From positions 1 through 64,000 of the forward strand of contig JAOTYD010000004.1 in assembly GCA_029862005.1 (NCBI GenBank): a DNA stretch of 64,000 nt, written 5' to 3'. This DNA is from Gammaproteobacteria bacterium (GTDB lineage: Bacteria; Pseudomonadota; Gammaproteobacteria; GCA-001735895). The position numbers and the translations under genes are program-made. The notes below the pieces were generated by a model, which saw nothing but the letters and a program-made list of their open reading frames with translations, was not told where the DNA came from and did not search any database. This document shows positions 7,948 through 16,523 of this stretch, piece by piece (within the stretch, counting starts at the first letter, position 1; each line of letters opens with the position of its first letter).

Positions 7948-9615
7948 ATGCACGACTATTTCAATCTCGGCAATTACCAGCGACCAATAACCACTTCCGT
8001 CGAAGCGGCACAAACCTGGTTTACGCGTGGTTTGATCTGGTGTTATGGCTTCAACCAGGAGGAAGCCGTGCGCTGTTTTGACAAAGTTATCGAGCTCGAT
8101 CCAAAGTGCGCGATGGGCTACTGGGGCATCGCTTACGCGGCCGGTCCTTTTTATAACAAGCCCTGGGCATGGTTCGGATTCCAGGAACGTGACGAGGCGA
8201 TCGCCTACTGCCACGAATACGCGTCCAGGGCAGCAGCATTAAAGCAAAATGCCAGCCCGGTTGAGCAGGCACTGATCAACGCACTATGCGCGAAACATCC
8301 GGCCGCAGAGGCAAAAGACCAGGCGGCACTGGATAACTGGGCGCAGGACTACGCCGATGCAATGCGGCGTGTTTACGATGAATTTGCCGAAGATCTCGAT
8401 GTCATTTGCCTGTGCGCGGAAGCGGTCATGAACCTGACGCCGTGGAAGCTGTGGGATTTACATCATGGCGTCCCGGCGCAAGATGCCTGTACCGAAGAGG
8501 CAATCGCAATTCTCGAGCATGGCCTGGGAATTGTGGCACGGGAAAATCTCGAACCCCATCCAGGCATCCTGCATTTTTACATCCACGTTTACGAAATGTC
8601 GCCCACGCCCGAGAAAGCATTACCCTGTGCCGATCAATTGCGCAATCTATGCCCCGAGGCCGGGCACCTGGTTCACATGGCGAGCCACATCGACAGCCTC
8701 TGTGGGCATTGGCAGAATGCCGCCGATGCCAATCGCCGCGCGATCAAGGTCGATCGCGAATATGTCAAACTGCGCGGTCGTGACGAGTTTTACATGATCT
8801 CGATCGTGCACAATCACGACTTCAACATCTGGGCGTCGATGTTTCTCGGTCAGTTTGACGAAGCCTTGCAAAGCGCCGATGAAATCTGCGACCTGGTACG
8901 CGACAAGAGGCGACTCGGCGACAAGTGGTACCTGGCCTCGACCCTCGACGGCTACTATGCCGGGCGCGCCCACGTACTGGTGCGTTTCGGGCGCTGGCAA
9001 CAGATCTGTGATGAAGACATGCCCTATAAGCCCGACGCAGTGCCGATTACGACGATTCTGCTGGTGTACGCCAAGGCAATCGCGCATGCGGCCCTCGGTG
9101 ATCTCGATTCGGCACGTACCTACCAGCAGGAATTTTACAAACGCTATCGACAGGTGCCCGAATGGCACATCATGGCAAATAATCCGAGTCGCGACATTCT
9201 TGCGGTTGCGCAGGCCATGATGAATGGTGAAGTCGAGTATCACGCCGGTAATCACGAGCTCGGGTTTCGTTACCTGCGTGAGGCAACCGTACTTTGCGAT
9301 AACCTCGAGTACTCGGAGCCCTGGCCCTGGATGCACCCACCGCGTCATGCGCTCGGTGCGCTGTTACTCGAGCAAGGTCGTGTCGATGAAGCCCTTATCC
9401 ATTACCAGGATGACCTCGGCATCTACAATCGTCTACCGCGCTGCGCCCAGCATCCCGGCAATATCTGGGGTCTGCACGGTTATCATGAATGCCTGACCCG
9501 ACTCGGACGGCTTGACGAGGCTGAGGCGATCAAACCGCGCCTCGATGAAGCGATGCGACAATCCGATATCGAGATCAAGTCTTCCTGCTGCTGTCGCGGC
9601 ATGAAAGCCAGCTAA
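7948..9615 (+). CDS. TPR-repeat protein with a C-terminal cysteine triplet
   Basis: A 555-residue soluble protein with no signal peptide or membrane segment. Several TPR-like helix pairs are visible, for example AVRCFDKVIELDPKCAMGYWG near residues 39-59 and repeats around 430-540 (EQGRVDEALIHYQDDL). It is rich in conserved-looking His and Trp residues (HFYIHVYE, HMASHID, HNHDFNIW), unusual for plain TPR scaffolds and reminiscent of a helical enzyme or metal-binding protein. It ends SSCCCRGMKAS. No Shine-Dalgarno is evident before ATG 7948. Proteins of this length are usually annotated only as tetratricopeptide repeat proteins; the function is unknown. Confidence 0.75.
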   Translation: MHDYFNLGNYQRPITTSVEAAQTWFTRGLIWCYGFNQEEAVRCFDKVIELDPKCAMGYWGIAYAAGPFYNKPWAWFGFQERDEAIAYCHEYASRAAALKQNASPVEQALINALCAKHPAAEAKDQAALDNWAQDYADAMRRVYDEFAEDLDVICLCAEAVMNLTPWKLWDLHHGVPAQDACTEEAIAILEHGLGIVARENLEPHPGILHFYIHVYEMSPTPEKALPCADQLRNLCPEAGHLVHMASHIDSLCGHWQNAADANRRAIKVDREYVKLRGRDEFYMISIVHNHDFNIWASMFLGQFDEALQSADEICDLVRDKRRLGDKWYLASTLDGYYAGRAHVLVRFGRWQQICDEDMPYKPDAVPITTILLVYAKAIAHAALGDLDSARTYQQEFYKRYRQVPEWHIMANNPSRDILAVAQAMMNGEVEYHAGNHELGFRYLREATVLCDNLEYSEPWPWMHPPRHALGALLLEQGRVDEALIHYQDDLGIYNRLPRCAQHPGNIWGLHGYHECLTRLGRLDEAEAIKPRLDEAMRQSDIEIKSSCCCRGMKAS

Positions 9616-9653
9616 CCTTCCGGTCCTTACGCAAAAAGATACTGCCAGGGCTC

Positions 9654-9737
9654 GCGGAAAACATTTTTGACGGGCAAAAATGTATTCCGCGCGCTGGAAC
9701 TATCTAGATGGCGTTAAAAGAATCGGGAAAACCAGTC
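9654..9737 (+). repeat. Palindromic repeat family A, copy 2
   Basis: GCGGAAAACATTTTTG (9654-9669) pairs with 9675-9690, loop ACGGG. Relative to copy 1 the inner stem pair T-A has become A-T on both sides. The unit ends with GGGAAAACCAGTC (9725-9737), the same distance from the stem as in copy 1. Confidence 0.8.
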
Positions 9738-9829
9738 GCCACCTTCTCAAAACTTTAAGTTAGTACGGGCTATCACCAGAACTAAAAACAGCCGAGTCGA
9801 TGAGTATGACAAACTATTTACGTGAACTT

Positions 9830-9915
9830 GACCGGCATTCCTGACCCTCTCAATGCTGCCTCGGTGGTCACAGTGGGTGAAATACATTTTTGCTCGTCAA
9901 AAATGTTTTTCACCC
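9830..9915 (-). repeat. Palindromic repeat family A, copy 3 (reverse orientation)
   Basis: On the minus strand: an 18-bp stem (9875-9892 with 9898-9915) with the loop ACGAG, the T-to-A swapped inner stem as in copy 2, then the GTGACCA flank, and the terminal block GGTCAGGAATGCCGGTC (9830-9846). Overall length is nearly that of copies 1 and 2. Confidence 0.78.
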
Positions 9916-9990
9916 GCCCCTGCACGATCCCCTGCTTCGAAGAGGCCTAGCGTATCGAAAATAGCCAGATCAGTGTGAGTGAGATTAAAG

Positions 9991-10950
9991 CTAACGGCCT
10001 CTTACCTGGACTTCGTGGCCCGATTCCTCGGGTTCGTCGTCGACCATTTCCGGCGGGAAGCCGGGGGCGAGAATCTCGACCTGCGCTTTTTCCTCCAGAC
10101 GCTTGATGATATTGGGAGATAACTCGCGCGGCCCGTAACGTTCCTGACCCTGCTGAAATATCTGCTCCATCAGCGGCGCCAACTCGAGTTCGAGCCCACC
10201 CCGTTTCGCAACATCGTTGAACAGCCCGATGTCCTTGCAGACCAGGTCCATGGTAAAGCTGATATCGCGACTACCGTTTAATATGACCTGGCTTTCGGTT
10301 TCGTGCACGAAGGAGTTGCCGGATGAGATTCTGATTGCCTCGTAGGTCGTGTTCATATCCATACCGGCGACCTTGGAAGTAACCAGCGCCTCGCACAGGC
10401 TTAACAAGTTCGCGGTCGCGAGATAATTGGTGACGACTTTCAGCACCGAGGCTGAACCGAGTTCCCCGGTGTGCAGGATGCGCCGTCCCATCGTGGTCAA
10501 CAGCGGCAACATGGTTTCGAAAGTCGCGCGCTCACAACCGGCAAAGATGGCGATGTTACCGGTTGCCGCACGGTGACAACCGCCGGAAACCGGGCAATCG
10601 ACCGGTTCGGCACCTACCGCCCTGACCTTTTCACCCAGACGCAGCACTTCATCCTTGTCGGTTGTGCTCATCTCCGCCCAGACCTTGCCTGGACCCAGGC
10701 CCGCCAGCGCGCCGTCTTCGGCTTCCATGACCATTGCGCTGGCGGCCGGACTCGGCAGGCAGGTTATCAGGACGTCGACGTTTTGCGCCATCTCTCGCGG
10801 ACTATCAGCCCATGCGGCGCCGCCATCGAGAAACGGCTGTGCGATCCCTGCATCCAGATCCCTGACTGTCAGGTTGACACCGTTTCGCAGCAGGCTGCCG
10901 GCAAGCTTGCCACCCACATTTCCAAGACCGATAAAACCCACTTTAAGCAT
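9991..10950 (-). CDS. NAD(P)-dependent 3-hydroxyisobutyrate dehydrogenase-like oxidoreductase
   Basis: About 319 residues from the chosen ATG at 10950, which gives the standard family beginning MLKVGFIGLGNVGGKLA with the dinucleotide motif GxGxxG. A longer frame starts at 11001 but adds a basic tail foreign to the family. The substrate-binding signature is seen as DCPVSGGCHRAATGN and the catalytic-lysine region as LKVVTNYLATANLL, so it belongs to the beta-hydroxyacid dehydrogenases. The C-terminal 40 residues are acidic and extend past the usual end. The exact substrate (3-hydroxyisobutyrate, tartronate semialdehyde or other) is not resolvable here. Confidence 0.85.
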   Translation of the reverse strand: MLKVGFIGLGNVGGKLAGSLLRNGVNLTVRDLDAGIAQPFLDGGAAWADSPREMAQNVDVLITCLPSPAASAMVMEAEDGALAGLGPGKVWAEMSTTDKDEVLRLGEKVRAVGAEPVDCPVSGGCHRAATGNIAIFAGCERATFETMLPLLTTMGRRILHTGELGSASVLKVVTNYLATANLLSLCEALVTSKVAGMDMNTTYEAIRISSGNSFVHETESQVILNGSRDISFTMDLVCKDIGLFNDVAKRGGLELELAPLMEQIFQQGQERYGPRELSPNIIKRLEEKAQVEILAPGFPPEMVDDEPEESGHEVQVRGR

Positions 10951-11127
10951 TTGAATCCACCCCGAGACCGAATCAAAACTGCGCCGAATTCTACGCTTCA
11001 TTTCCCGCCCGGGTAAACAATATTTTTGTTCATGCCCGATCGATCAACTTGATGCTGGATTTGGATCCCGCGCATCTTTATACTCGCGCTGCCTTGCAAC
11101 CCTATATCACTACTCGAGACTTGACTG

Positions 11128-11424
11128 ATGGCTAAACTCACAACCGTATACTGGCGCGACATCCCGGCCCAGGTTATCGCCAAGGAACGCCGCGACACGG
11201 CCAAGATCGTGCTCACTGAGCGCTTTGCCGAAGCCATCGACAAGGCCGCAATGCGTGCCAGGATGGCAGGAACGGATGCTTACCTCGAGCAGTGGCGGCG
11301 CGAGGTTGTCAATTGCGGCAAGGATTTGCAGGCCGCGGTCGATGATGCTGCCAAAAAGCTCGAACATGACTACGATGACGCACGTCTCGAGGCATTGATC
11401 AGTAACGGGGGCAACAACAGCTGA
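11128..11424 (+). CDS. Small conserved protein of the Virulence_fact (PF13769) type
   Basis: A 98-residue protein starting MAKLTTVYWRDIPAQVIAKE. The YWRDIPAQV motif and short, charged helical remainder match the family named Virulence_fact in Pfam, which despite its name occurs widely in non-pathogenic proteobacteria and has no firm biochemical role. The middle region is helical and ends acidic. It stands alone between the dehydrogenase (divergent) and repeat DNA, so context offers no further clue. The name should not be read as evidence of virulence. Confidence 0.7.
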   Translation: MAKLTTVYWRDIPAQVIAKERRDTAKIVLTERFAEAIDKAAMRARMAGTDAYLEQWRREVVNCGKDLQAAVDDAAKKLEHDYDDARLEALISNGGNNS

Positions 11425-11446
11425 ATCGATGATGCTGCAGGGGCGA

Positions 11447-11483
11447 GCGGAAAACTTTTTTGACAGGCAAAAAAGTATTCCGC
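11447..11483 (+). repeat. Palindromic repeat family A, copy 4
   Basis: GCGGAAAACTTTTTTG (11447-11462) pairs with 11468-11483, loop ACAGG, inner stem of the copy 1 type. The GTGACCAGTATCAGGA flank follows, but the terminal GGAAAACC block is degenerate. It lies 22 bases after the small conserved gene. Confidence 0.78.
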
Positions 11484-11517
11484 GCGCTGTGACCAGTATC
11501 AGGATGGCCTTATGAAG

Positions 11518-11611
11518 TATGTCATTCCGGCGCAAGCCGGAATCCAGTCCAGCTATCCCGCACGCAATGCGCCTCCTCCTGGATCCCGCGGTTAAACCGC
11601 GGGATGACATA
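11518..11611 (+). repeat. Palindromic repeat family B, pair 2
   Basis: Two facing hairpins: ATTCCGGC/GCCGGAAT with a GCAA loop (11524-11543) and a 10-bp perfect palindrome TCCCGCGGTT/AACCGCGGGA (11584-11604). The pair is bounded by TATGTCAT and its reverse complement ATGACATA. It looks like a BIME-type unit just past the end of the SRAP gene. Confidence 0.75.
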
Positions 11612-11619
11612 ACTAACTG

Positions 11620-12267
11620 TCATTCCAACGGCTTGATCAAATCAGGGCCCTCGTTACGCGAATTGCTGACGGCGCTACTGACGGCGTAATACTGGTAATC
11701 GGGAGCAGTTTCAAGTAACAGTTGGTCAGCGGCGTCGGTTTGATCCGAGCTACAGTCAAGCCAGGCCGTATAATCCTGCGGCGCGATATAAACCGGCATG
11801 CGTTGATGTAATTCCTGCATTGTACCCCTGGCCTCGGTCGTCAGCACCGCGCAGGATTGAATTTCATTGCCCTCGGCATCCTGCCAGTGTTCCCAGATAC
11901 CGGCCATTGAAAAAAGTTGATGATCGATATGGCAGCAGTAGGGTTGCTTATGTCCGTTTTCGAGCCGCCATTCGTAGAATCCGTTGGCCGGCACCAGGCA
12001 ACGGCGACGTTTATAGGCGTTGCGGAATGAAGGTTTCTCGGCGACGGTTTCGGCGCGCGCATTAAACATTCGGTTCCCCATCGTAACATCCTTCGACCAG
12101 GAGGGAATCAGTCCCCAGCGATAGAGGCTGAATTTTGAGTCGCTGAGTGCCAGCACCGCGGTTGTCGGTGCGATGTTATAACGCGCCGTGAAAAGGTCGG
12201 GTGGGGGCACATTGTAATGCTCTATAATATCGCCAGCCTGGGCATCCAGAAAAAACCGTCCACACAT
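11620..12267 (-). CDS. yedK: SOS response-associated peptidase / abasic-site crosslinker (YedK/HMCES)
   Basis: A 215-residue SRAP-domain protein. I set the start at ATG 12267 rather than 12291 because the family needs Cys right after the initiator Met: the sequence reads MCGRF, and Cys2 forms a thiazolidine crosslink with abasic sites in single-stranded DNA. Other conserved marks are RYNIAPT, the FNARAET segment, GFYEW with the catalytic Glu, and HQRMPVY with the catalytic His. It protects stalled forks by capping abasic sites. It converges on the repeat region and diverges from uup. Confidence 0.93.
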   Translation of the reverse strand: MCGRFFLDAQAGDIIEHYNVPPPDLFTARYNIAPTTAVLALSDSKFSLYRWGLIPSWSKDVTMGNRMFNARAETVAEKPSFRNAYKRRRCLVPANGFYEWRLENGHKQPYCCHIDHQLFSMAGIWEHWQDAEGNEIQSCAVLTTEARGTMQELHQRMPVYIAPQDYTAWLDCSSDQTDAADQLLLETAPDYQYYAVSSAVSNSRNEGPDLIKPLE

Positions 12268-12339
12268 TACGACCCCCGAATCAACTTTCAAATCGACGTG
12301 AATACCGCATAATAACGCAGTTTCACTCGCGCTAGACAG

Positions 12340-14199
12340 ATGCCACTGCTACAGGCCAGGAATCTTCACCACAGCTTTGGTGACCAACCGTTGCTTGATA
12401 ACGTCAACCTGACGCTCGAAGCGGGTGAACGGGTGTGCCTGGTCGGACGCAACGGTAGCGGTAAATCGACCCTGTTGAAAATTATCGCGGGTAATATAAA
12501 GGCAGACGAGGGCGAAATCACTCACGCTGCCGAGATGCGCGTTGCAGCCCTTCAGCAGGATGTTCCCAAGAAATTCGATGGCAGCGTTTACGACTGTATC
12601 GCCCTGGGCATCGGTGAACTCGCCGGGATCATCACCAAATGGCATCACGCGGCGCTTGAATCGACGACGAATCCTGGCGCTCTCGATCGCATGCAGTCCT
12701 ACCAGGATCAAATCGAAGCACACGACGCCTGGAATCTTGAAACCCGGATTTCGAGCACGATTTCGCGTCTGTCGCTGCCGGCCGACCAGCTTTTCGACGG
12801 ACTTTCCGGCGGTATGAAGCGACGGGTCCTGCTCGGCCAGGCGCTGGTAGCGGAACCGGATTTACTGTTACTCGACGAGCCTACCAATCATCTCGATATC
12901 GATTCGATTCTGTGGCTCGAAAACCTGTTGCTGGGATTCAACGGTACACTGGTATTTATCACCCACGATCGCAGCTTCCTGCAGCGACTCGCAACCCGCA
13001 TCATCGATCTTGACCGCGGACAGTTGACTAGCTGGCCCGGCGACTACGAGAGGTACCTGGAGGCGCGGGCCGCGCAACTGGAAACCGAGGCTCGACATAA
13101 CGCGCTGTTTGACAAAAAACTGGCGCAGGAAGAAAACTGGATCAGGCAGGGCATCAAGGCACGGCGTACGCGCAACGAGGGTCGTGTGCGTGCCCTGGAG
13201 AAGATGCGCAGGGAACGGGCAATGCGGCGCGAACGCAGCGCAAGCGCGACGTTAATCACGCAACAGGCAGAGACCTCGGGCAAGATCGTTATCGAAGCTG
13301 AAAACCTCGGCTTCAGCTGGGAGGACAAACCGATCGTCAGCAATTTCAGCTGCAAGATACTGCGCGGTGAAAAAATCGGAATCCTGGGTCCAAACGGTTG
13401 CGGAAAATCGACGCTGATTCAGCTGTTGCTTGGTCAGCTGAAGCCGCAGACGGGCTGGATCAGAACCGGCACCCGGCTCGAGATTGCCTATTTCGATCAA
13501 CATCGTGAAACACTCGATCCAGAGATATCGGTACGCGACAATCTCGGCGCGGCGGGCGACCAGGTCACGATCAACGGACAGTCACGGCACGTGGTCGGTT
13601 ACCTGAAGGACTTCCTGTTCAACGAGAAATCAATCCACATGCCGGTTAAGGCGCTGTCGGGTGGAGAACGCAATCGGCTGCTGCTGGCGCGCCTGTTTAC
13701 GCGCCCCTTCAACCTGCTGGTCATGGATGAACCGACCAATGATCTAGATATCGAAACCCTGGAATTACTCGAGGCACTCATCATCGACTACAGCGGCACG
13801 CTGTTGCTGGTCAGCCACGACCGCGTCTTTATCGACAACACGGTCACCAGCACGCTGGTATTCGAAGGTCCCGGCCTGGTCAGGGAATATGTCGGTGGTT
13901 ACGAGGACTGGTTGCGCCAGCGTCCGCAGGACAAAACCGTCACCTCGAAATCATCGGTCGCACAAAATCCGGTAACAACAGCGCCCAGGCGCCAACCCGA
14001 TCAAAATGAGTTACGCGCCCTGCCCGGCAAGATTGAAAAACTGGAAGCCCGGATCGAGATCCTGCAGCTGAAAGCCAGTACACCGGATTATTACCAACAG
14101 GACGCCAAAGTCATTCGCGACGAACAGCAGCGGTTACAGCAGCTCGAGTCCGAGCTGCAGGATCTGTACCATCGCTGGGAAGAACTCGAAGCGGGATAG
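12340..14199 (+). CDS. uup: ABC-F ATPase Uup
   Basis: A 619-residue cytosolic ABC-F protein with two ATPase domains and no membrane segment. Domain 1 has Walker A GRNGSGKST, signature LSGGMKRR and Walker B LLLLDEPTNHLD; domain 2 has GPNGCGKST, LSGGERNRLLLARL and LLVMDEPTNDLD. A linker rich in Arg/Glu (about residues 245-300) joins them, and the last 70 residues form the coiled-coil DNA-binding domain typical of Uup rather than EttA or YheS. Uup influences transposon excision and branched DNA or ribosome-related intermediates. The length matches E. coli Uup (635). Confidence 0.93.
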   Translation: MPLLQARNLHHSFGDQPLLDNVNLTLEAGERVCLVGRNGSGKSTLLKIIAGNIKADEGEITHAAEMRVAALQQDVPKKFDGSVYDCIALGIGELAGIITKWHHAALESTTNPGALDRMQSYQDQIEAHDAWNLETRISSTISRLSLPADQLFDGLSGGMKRRVLLGQALVAEPDLLLLDEPTNHLDIDSILWLENLLLGFNGTLVFITHDRSFLQRLATRIIDLDRGQLTSWPGDYERYLEARAAQLETEARHNALFDKKLAQEENWIRQGIKARRTRNEGRVRALEKMRRERAMRRERSASATLITQQAETSGKIVIEAENLGFSWEDKPIVSNFSCKILRGEKIGILGPNGCGKSTLIQLLLGQLKPQTGWIRTGTRLEIAYFDQHRETLDPEISVRDNLGAAGDQVTINGQSRHVVGYLKDFLFNEKSIHMPVKALSGGERNRLLLARLFTRPFNLLVMDEPTNDLDIETLELLEALIIDYSGTLLLVSHDRVFIDNTVTSTLVFEGPGLVREYVGGYEDWLRQRPQDKTVTSKSSVAQNPVTTAPRRQPDQNELRALPGKIEKLEARIEILQLKASTPDYYQQDAKVIRDEQQRLQQLESELQDLYHRWEELEAG

Positions 14200-14201
14200 C
14201 T

Positions 14202-14675
14202 TCAATCCTGGGCAATGTCGAGCCAGGCGCCTTGGGTAATCTGCTGCAACTGTTGCGGGTTCATGCGAAATACCGATTCCGGGGTACCGGCGGCTACCCA
14301 GATTACGGCGTGACGCCACAGCGAATCATCGAGCAGGGTACGCAGCGATTTGGCATGGCCCACTGGCGGCACTCCGCCGATCGCAAATCCGGTCTGTTGC
14401 CGCACAAATTCCGCGTCGGCCTTGCCGAGCTCGATTCCGGTTTCAAGTCTCACTTTTTGCAGGTCGACGCAACGATCGCCGGCGCACATAATCAGCACTG
14501 CTTCGTTATTGGCCTGGTCCCTGAAGATCAATGAATTCGCAATCTGACCAACCTCGCAACCGAGCGCATCGGCGGCCAGTTGTGCGGTTCGCACCGCGTC
14601 CGACAAAATCCTGATCTCGCATTCGTATCCTGCCCGTTCGAGACAGTTCTTCACTTTGAGGTTGGCGGGTTTCAC
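14202..14675 (-). CDS. YbaK/EbsC-family aminoacyl-tRNA deacylase-like protein
   Basis: A 157-residue single-domain protein. Family marks are TAQLAADALGCEVGQIANSL, the lysine-containing LGKADAEFVRQQTGFAIGGVPPVGH stretch, and the closing hydrophobic segment. Relatives such as YbaK hydrolyse mischarged Cys-tRNA-Pro in trans; others in the family (YeaK, ProXp) act on different mischarged tRNAs, so the specificity is not assigned. The start is GTG at 14675. It is convergent with uup (two bases apart) and divergent from pcnB. Confidence 0.85.
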   Translation of the reverse strand: MKPANLKVKNCLERAGYECEIRILSDAVRTAQLAADALGCEVGQIANSLIFRDQANNEAVLIMCAGDRCVDLQKVRLETGIELGKADAEFVRQQTGFAIGGVPPVGHAKSLRTLLDDSLWRHAVIWVAAGTPESVFRMNPQQLQQITQGAWLDIAQD

Positions 14676-14743
14676 CGAAACTAACGCTACTTTCGCGATC
14701 TGAAATGCTATGATGCCGACATTCTACAGGATCGAAAAACCGA

Positions 14744-16030
14744 GTGAAGCACAGAGAGGCGAGTTCAGACAAGTTAGTCGTTATATCCCGGAACCAGCAC
14801 GCTATTTCAAGAAAATCGATATCCGATTCCGCACTCAAGGTGCTTTATCGGTTGTCCAAGTCAGGCCATAGAGCCTGCCTGGTGGGCGGGGGTGTACGCG
14901 ACCTGCTGCTCAAGATGCAGCCCAAGGATTTTGACGTGGCCACCGATGCCACGCCGGAGGAAGTGCGTGCACTGTTTAAAAATAGCCGCATCATCGGGCG
15001 TCGTTTCCGACTGGTCCACATCCGCTTCGGCAGAGACATCATCGAAGTCGCAACGTTTCGAGCCCATGACGAGGATTCACCCAAAACTGAACTCGATCGT
15101 CACGGGCGCATTTTACGTGATAATACCTTCGGCGATATCGAGGAAGATGCGCTGCGTCGGGACTTTACCGTCAATGCCCTCTACTACGATATCCATGATT
15201 ACTCGGTGCTCGATTACGTCGGTGGATTACAGGATATCGAAGACCGGCAATTGCGCCTGATCGGTGACGCGGCAACGCGTTACCAGGAAGATCCGGTGCG
15301 CATGCTGCGCGCGGTGAGATTTGCGGCCAAGCTCGATTTTTCGATTGAAGAATCAGCTGCGAGTGAAATTTACGAATACGGCCACCTGCTCGCGGTCATT
15401 CCACCGGCACGGATGTTCGATGAAGTGATCAAGCTGTTTCACTCGGGTAAGGCTGTGCGTGTGTTTGAGCTGCTGCGCGAGTACCGACTGCTAAAATACC
15501 TGGTGCCCGCCCTGGACGAGTGGTTGCAGGAAGAACCCAGCGAATCGATGCTCGACTTTATCGACCAGGCGCTGGTTAATACCGATAACCGTGTTAACAC
15601 CGGTCAATCGGTATCACCCGGTTTTATTTTCGCGATCCTGCTATGGCCGGTAGTACAGCAACAGGCAATCCGGATGCAGCCGGACCGACAGAAAATGATA
15701 GGCGCACTGGCCCAGGTCGGCGAAACCGTTATGAAACGCCAGGTGCGCCACGTTTCGATACCGCGACGCTTTAGCCAGATGGCGCGCGATATCTGGACTT
15801 CGCAGCCGCGTTTTCATCGCACCCAGGGCAAACAACCAATGCGCCTGCTGGCCTATCCGGTGTTTCGTGCGGCCTATGATTTCATGTGCATACAGGCGAT
15901 GGTCGGATTGTTCCCGCATCGGCTCAGTCACTGGTGGACTGATTTCCAAAGCAAACACGAGGTTGTCGCCGAGCCGTCACGAAAAAAAACACAGCAACCA
16001 CGAAGACGGCAAAGACGCAATGCCGGCTGA
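14744..16030 (+). CDS. pcnB: Poly(A) polymerase I
   Basis: A 428-residue nucleotidyltransferase of the class II tRNA-NT/PAP family. The start is GTG 14744. The early SRNQHAISRKSISDSALKVL segment matches E. coli PcnB and distinguishes it from CCA-adding enzyme. The active site shows LVGGGVRDLLL and the DFDVATDA metal-binding aspartates, then RRFRLVHIRFG and RRDFTVNALYYD. The C-terminus is basic (KKTQQPRRRQRR), which fits RNA binding. It adds 3' tails that promote RNA decay. Its last 11 bases overlap the start of folK, so the two are translationally linked. Confidence 0.93.
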   Translation: MKHREASSDKLVVISRNQHAISRKSISDSALKVLYRLSKSGHRACLVGGGVRDLLLKMQPKDFDVATDATPEEVRALFKNSRIIGRRFRLVHIRFGRDIIEVATFRAHDEDSPKTELDRHGRILRDNTFGDIEEDALRRDFTVNALYYDIHDYSVLDYVGGLQDIEDRQLRLIGDAATRYQEDPVRMLRAVRFAAKLDFSIEESAASEIYEYGHLLAVIPPARMFDEVIKLFHSGKAVRVFELLREYRLLKYLVPALDEWLQEEPSESMLDFIDQALVNTDNRVNTGQSVSPGFIFAILLWPVVQQQAIRMQPDRQKMIGALAQVGETVMKRQVRHVSIPRRFSQMARDIWTSQPRFHRTQGKQPMRLLAYPVFRAAYDFMCIQAMVGLFPHRLSHWWTDFQSKHEVVAEPSRKKTQQPRRRQRRNAG

Positions 16031-16523
16031 AGAAGTTTTCATTGGGTTGGGGAGCAACATCGGCGATTCATCGACCATCGTTGAGCAGGCCATGATCGCG
16101 CTGGGTAATATCAGCCATTGCAGTCTGCGCGCGAGTTCGTCGCTGTATCGCAGCGAAGCGATCGGCGATATTCCGCAGGATGACTATATCAACGCCGTTG
16201 TGCTGCTCGATACCAGCCTCGAGCCGATCGAATTACTGCTCGAAATGCAGGCCATTGAATACGCCTATTATCGCCGCCGCGAGCAGGAAGAACGCTGGGC
16301 GCCGCGCACCCTCGACCTGGATATAATCCTGTTCGGCGATCGCAGTATCGACGACAGTCACCTGGTTATTCCGCATCCACAGTTTGCGCAGCGATTATTC
16401 GTCCTCGAACCGATGTTTGAGATCGATGGCGACCGATTTATTCCGGGATACGGTAGTTTGAGTTATCTTATCGATAATGCCCCTGCAATCTCGCTCGAAA
16501 AGCTGGTAAATTCGCGTGACTGA
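16020..16523 (+). CDS. folK: 2-amino-4-hydroxy-6-hydroxymethyldihydropteridine pyrophosphokinase
   Basis: A 167-residue protein starting MPAEEVFIGLGSNIGD at ATG 16020, inside the end of pcnB. The HPPK motif RTLDLDIILFGD is present, with HPQFAQRLFVLEP near the C-terminus. It transfers pyrophosphate from ATP to 6-hydroxymethyl-dihydropterin in folate synthesis. The pcnB-folK order is shared with E. coli. The longer open frame reaching 15867 reads pcnB DNA out of frame and is not the real start. The next gene's GTG overlaps this stop by eight bases. Confidence 0.94.
   Translation: MPAEEVFIGLGSNIGDSSTIVEQAMIALGNISHCSLRASSSLYRSEAIGDIPQDDYINAVVLLDTSLEPIELLLEMQAIEYAYYRRREQEERWAPRTLDLDIILFGDRSIDDSHLVIPHPQFAQRLFVLEPMFEIDGDRFIPGYGSLSYLIDNAPAISLEKLVNSRD

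Larger units (their letters stand above)
9616..9990. other. 375-base gap without a gene: two facing family A repeats
   Basis: This space between the TPR gene and the convergent dehydrogenase gene holds repeat copies 2 and 3 in opposite orientation, about 92 bases apart, and nothing else I can identify. The opposed arrangement resembles the paired REP units (BIMEs) often found between convergent genes. Confidence 0.7.

Noticed and set aside
8647-9348. 233-codon minus-strand frame opposite the TPR gene
   Set aside because: Shadow frame of a gene with clear sense-strand TPR motifs.
11110-11610. 166-codon minus-strand frame running through repeats
   Set aside because: Its first part translates family B repeat DNA and the rest is antisense to the small conserved gene at 11128.
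6415-11611. Repeats considered as a CRISPR array
   Set aside because: Copies are irregularly spaced by hundreds to thousands of bases, occur in both orientations, and no cas gene is near.
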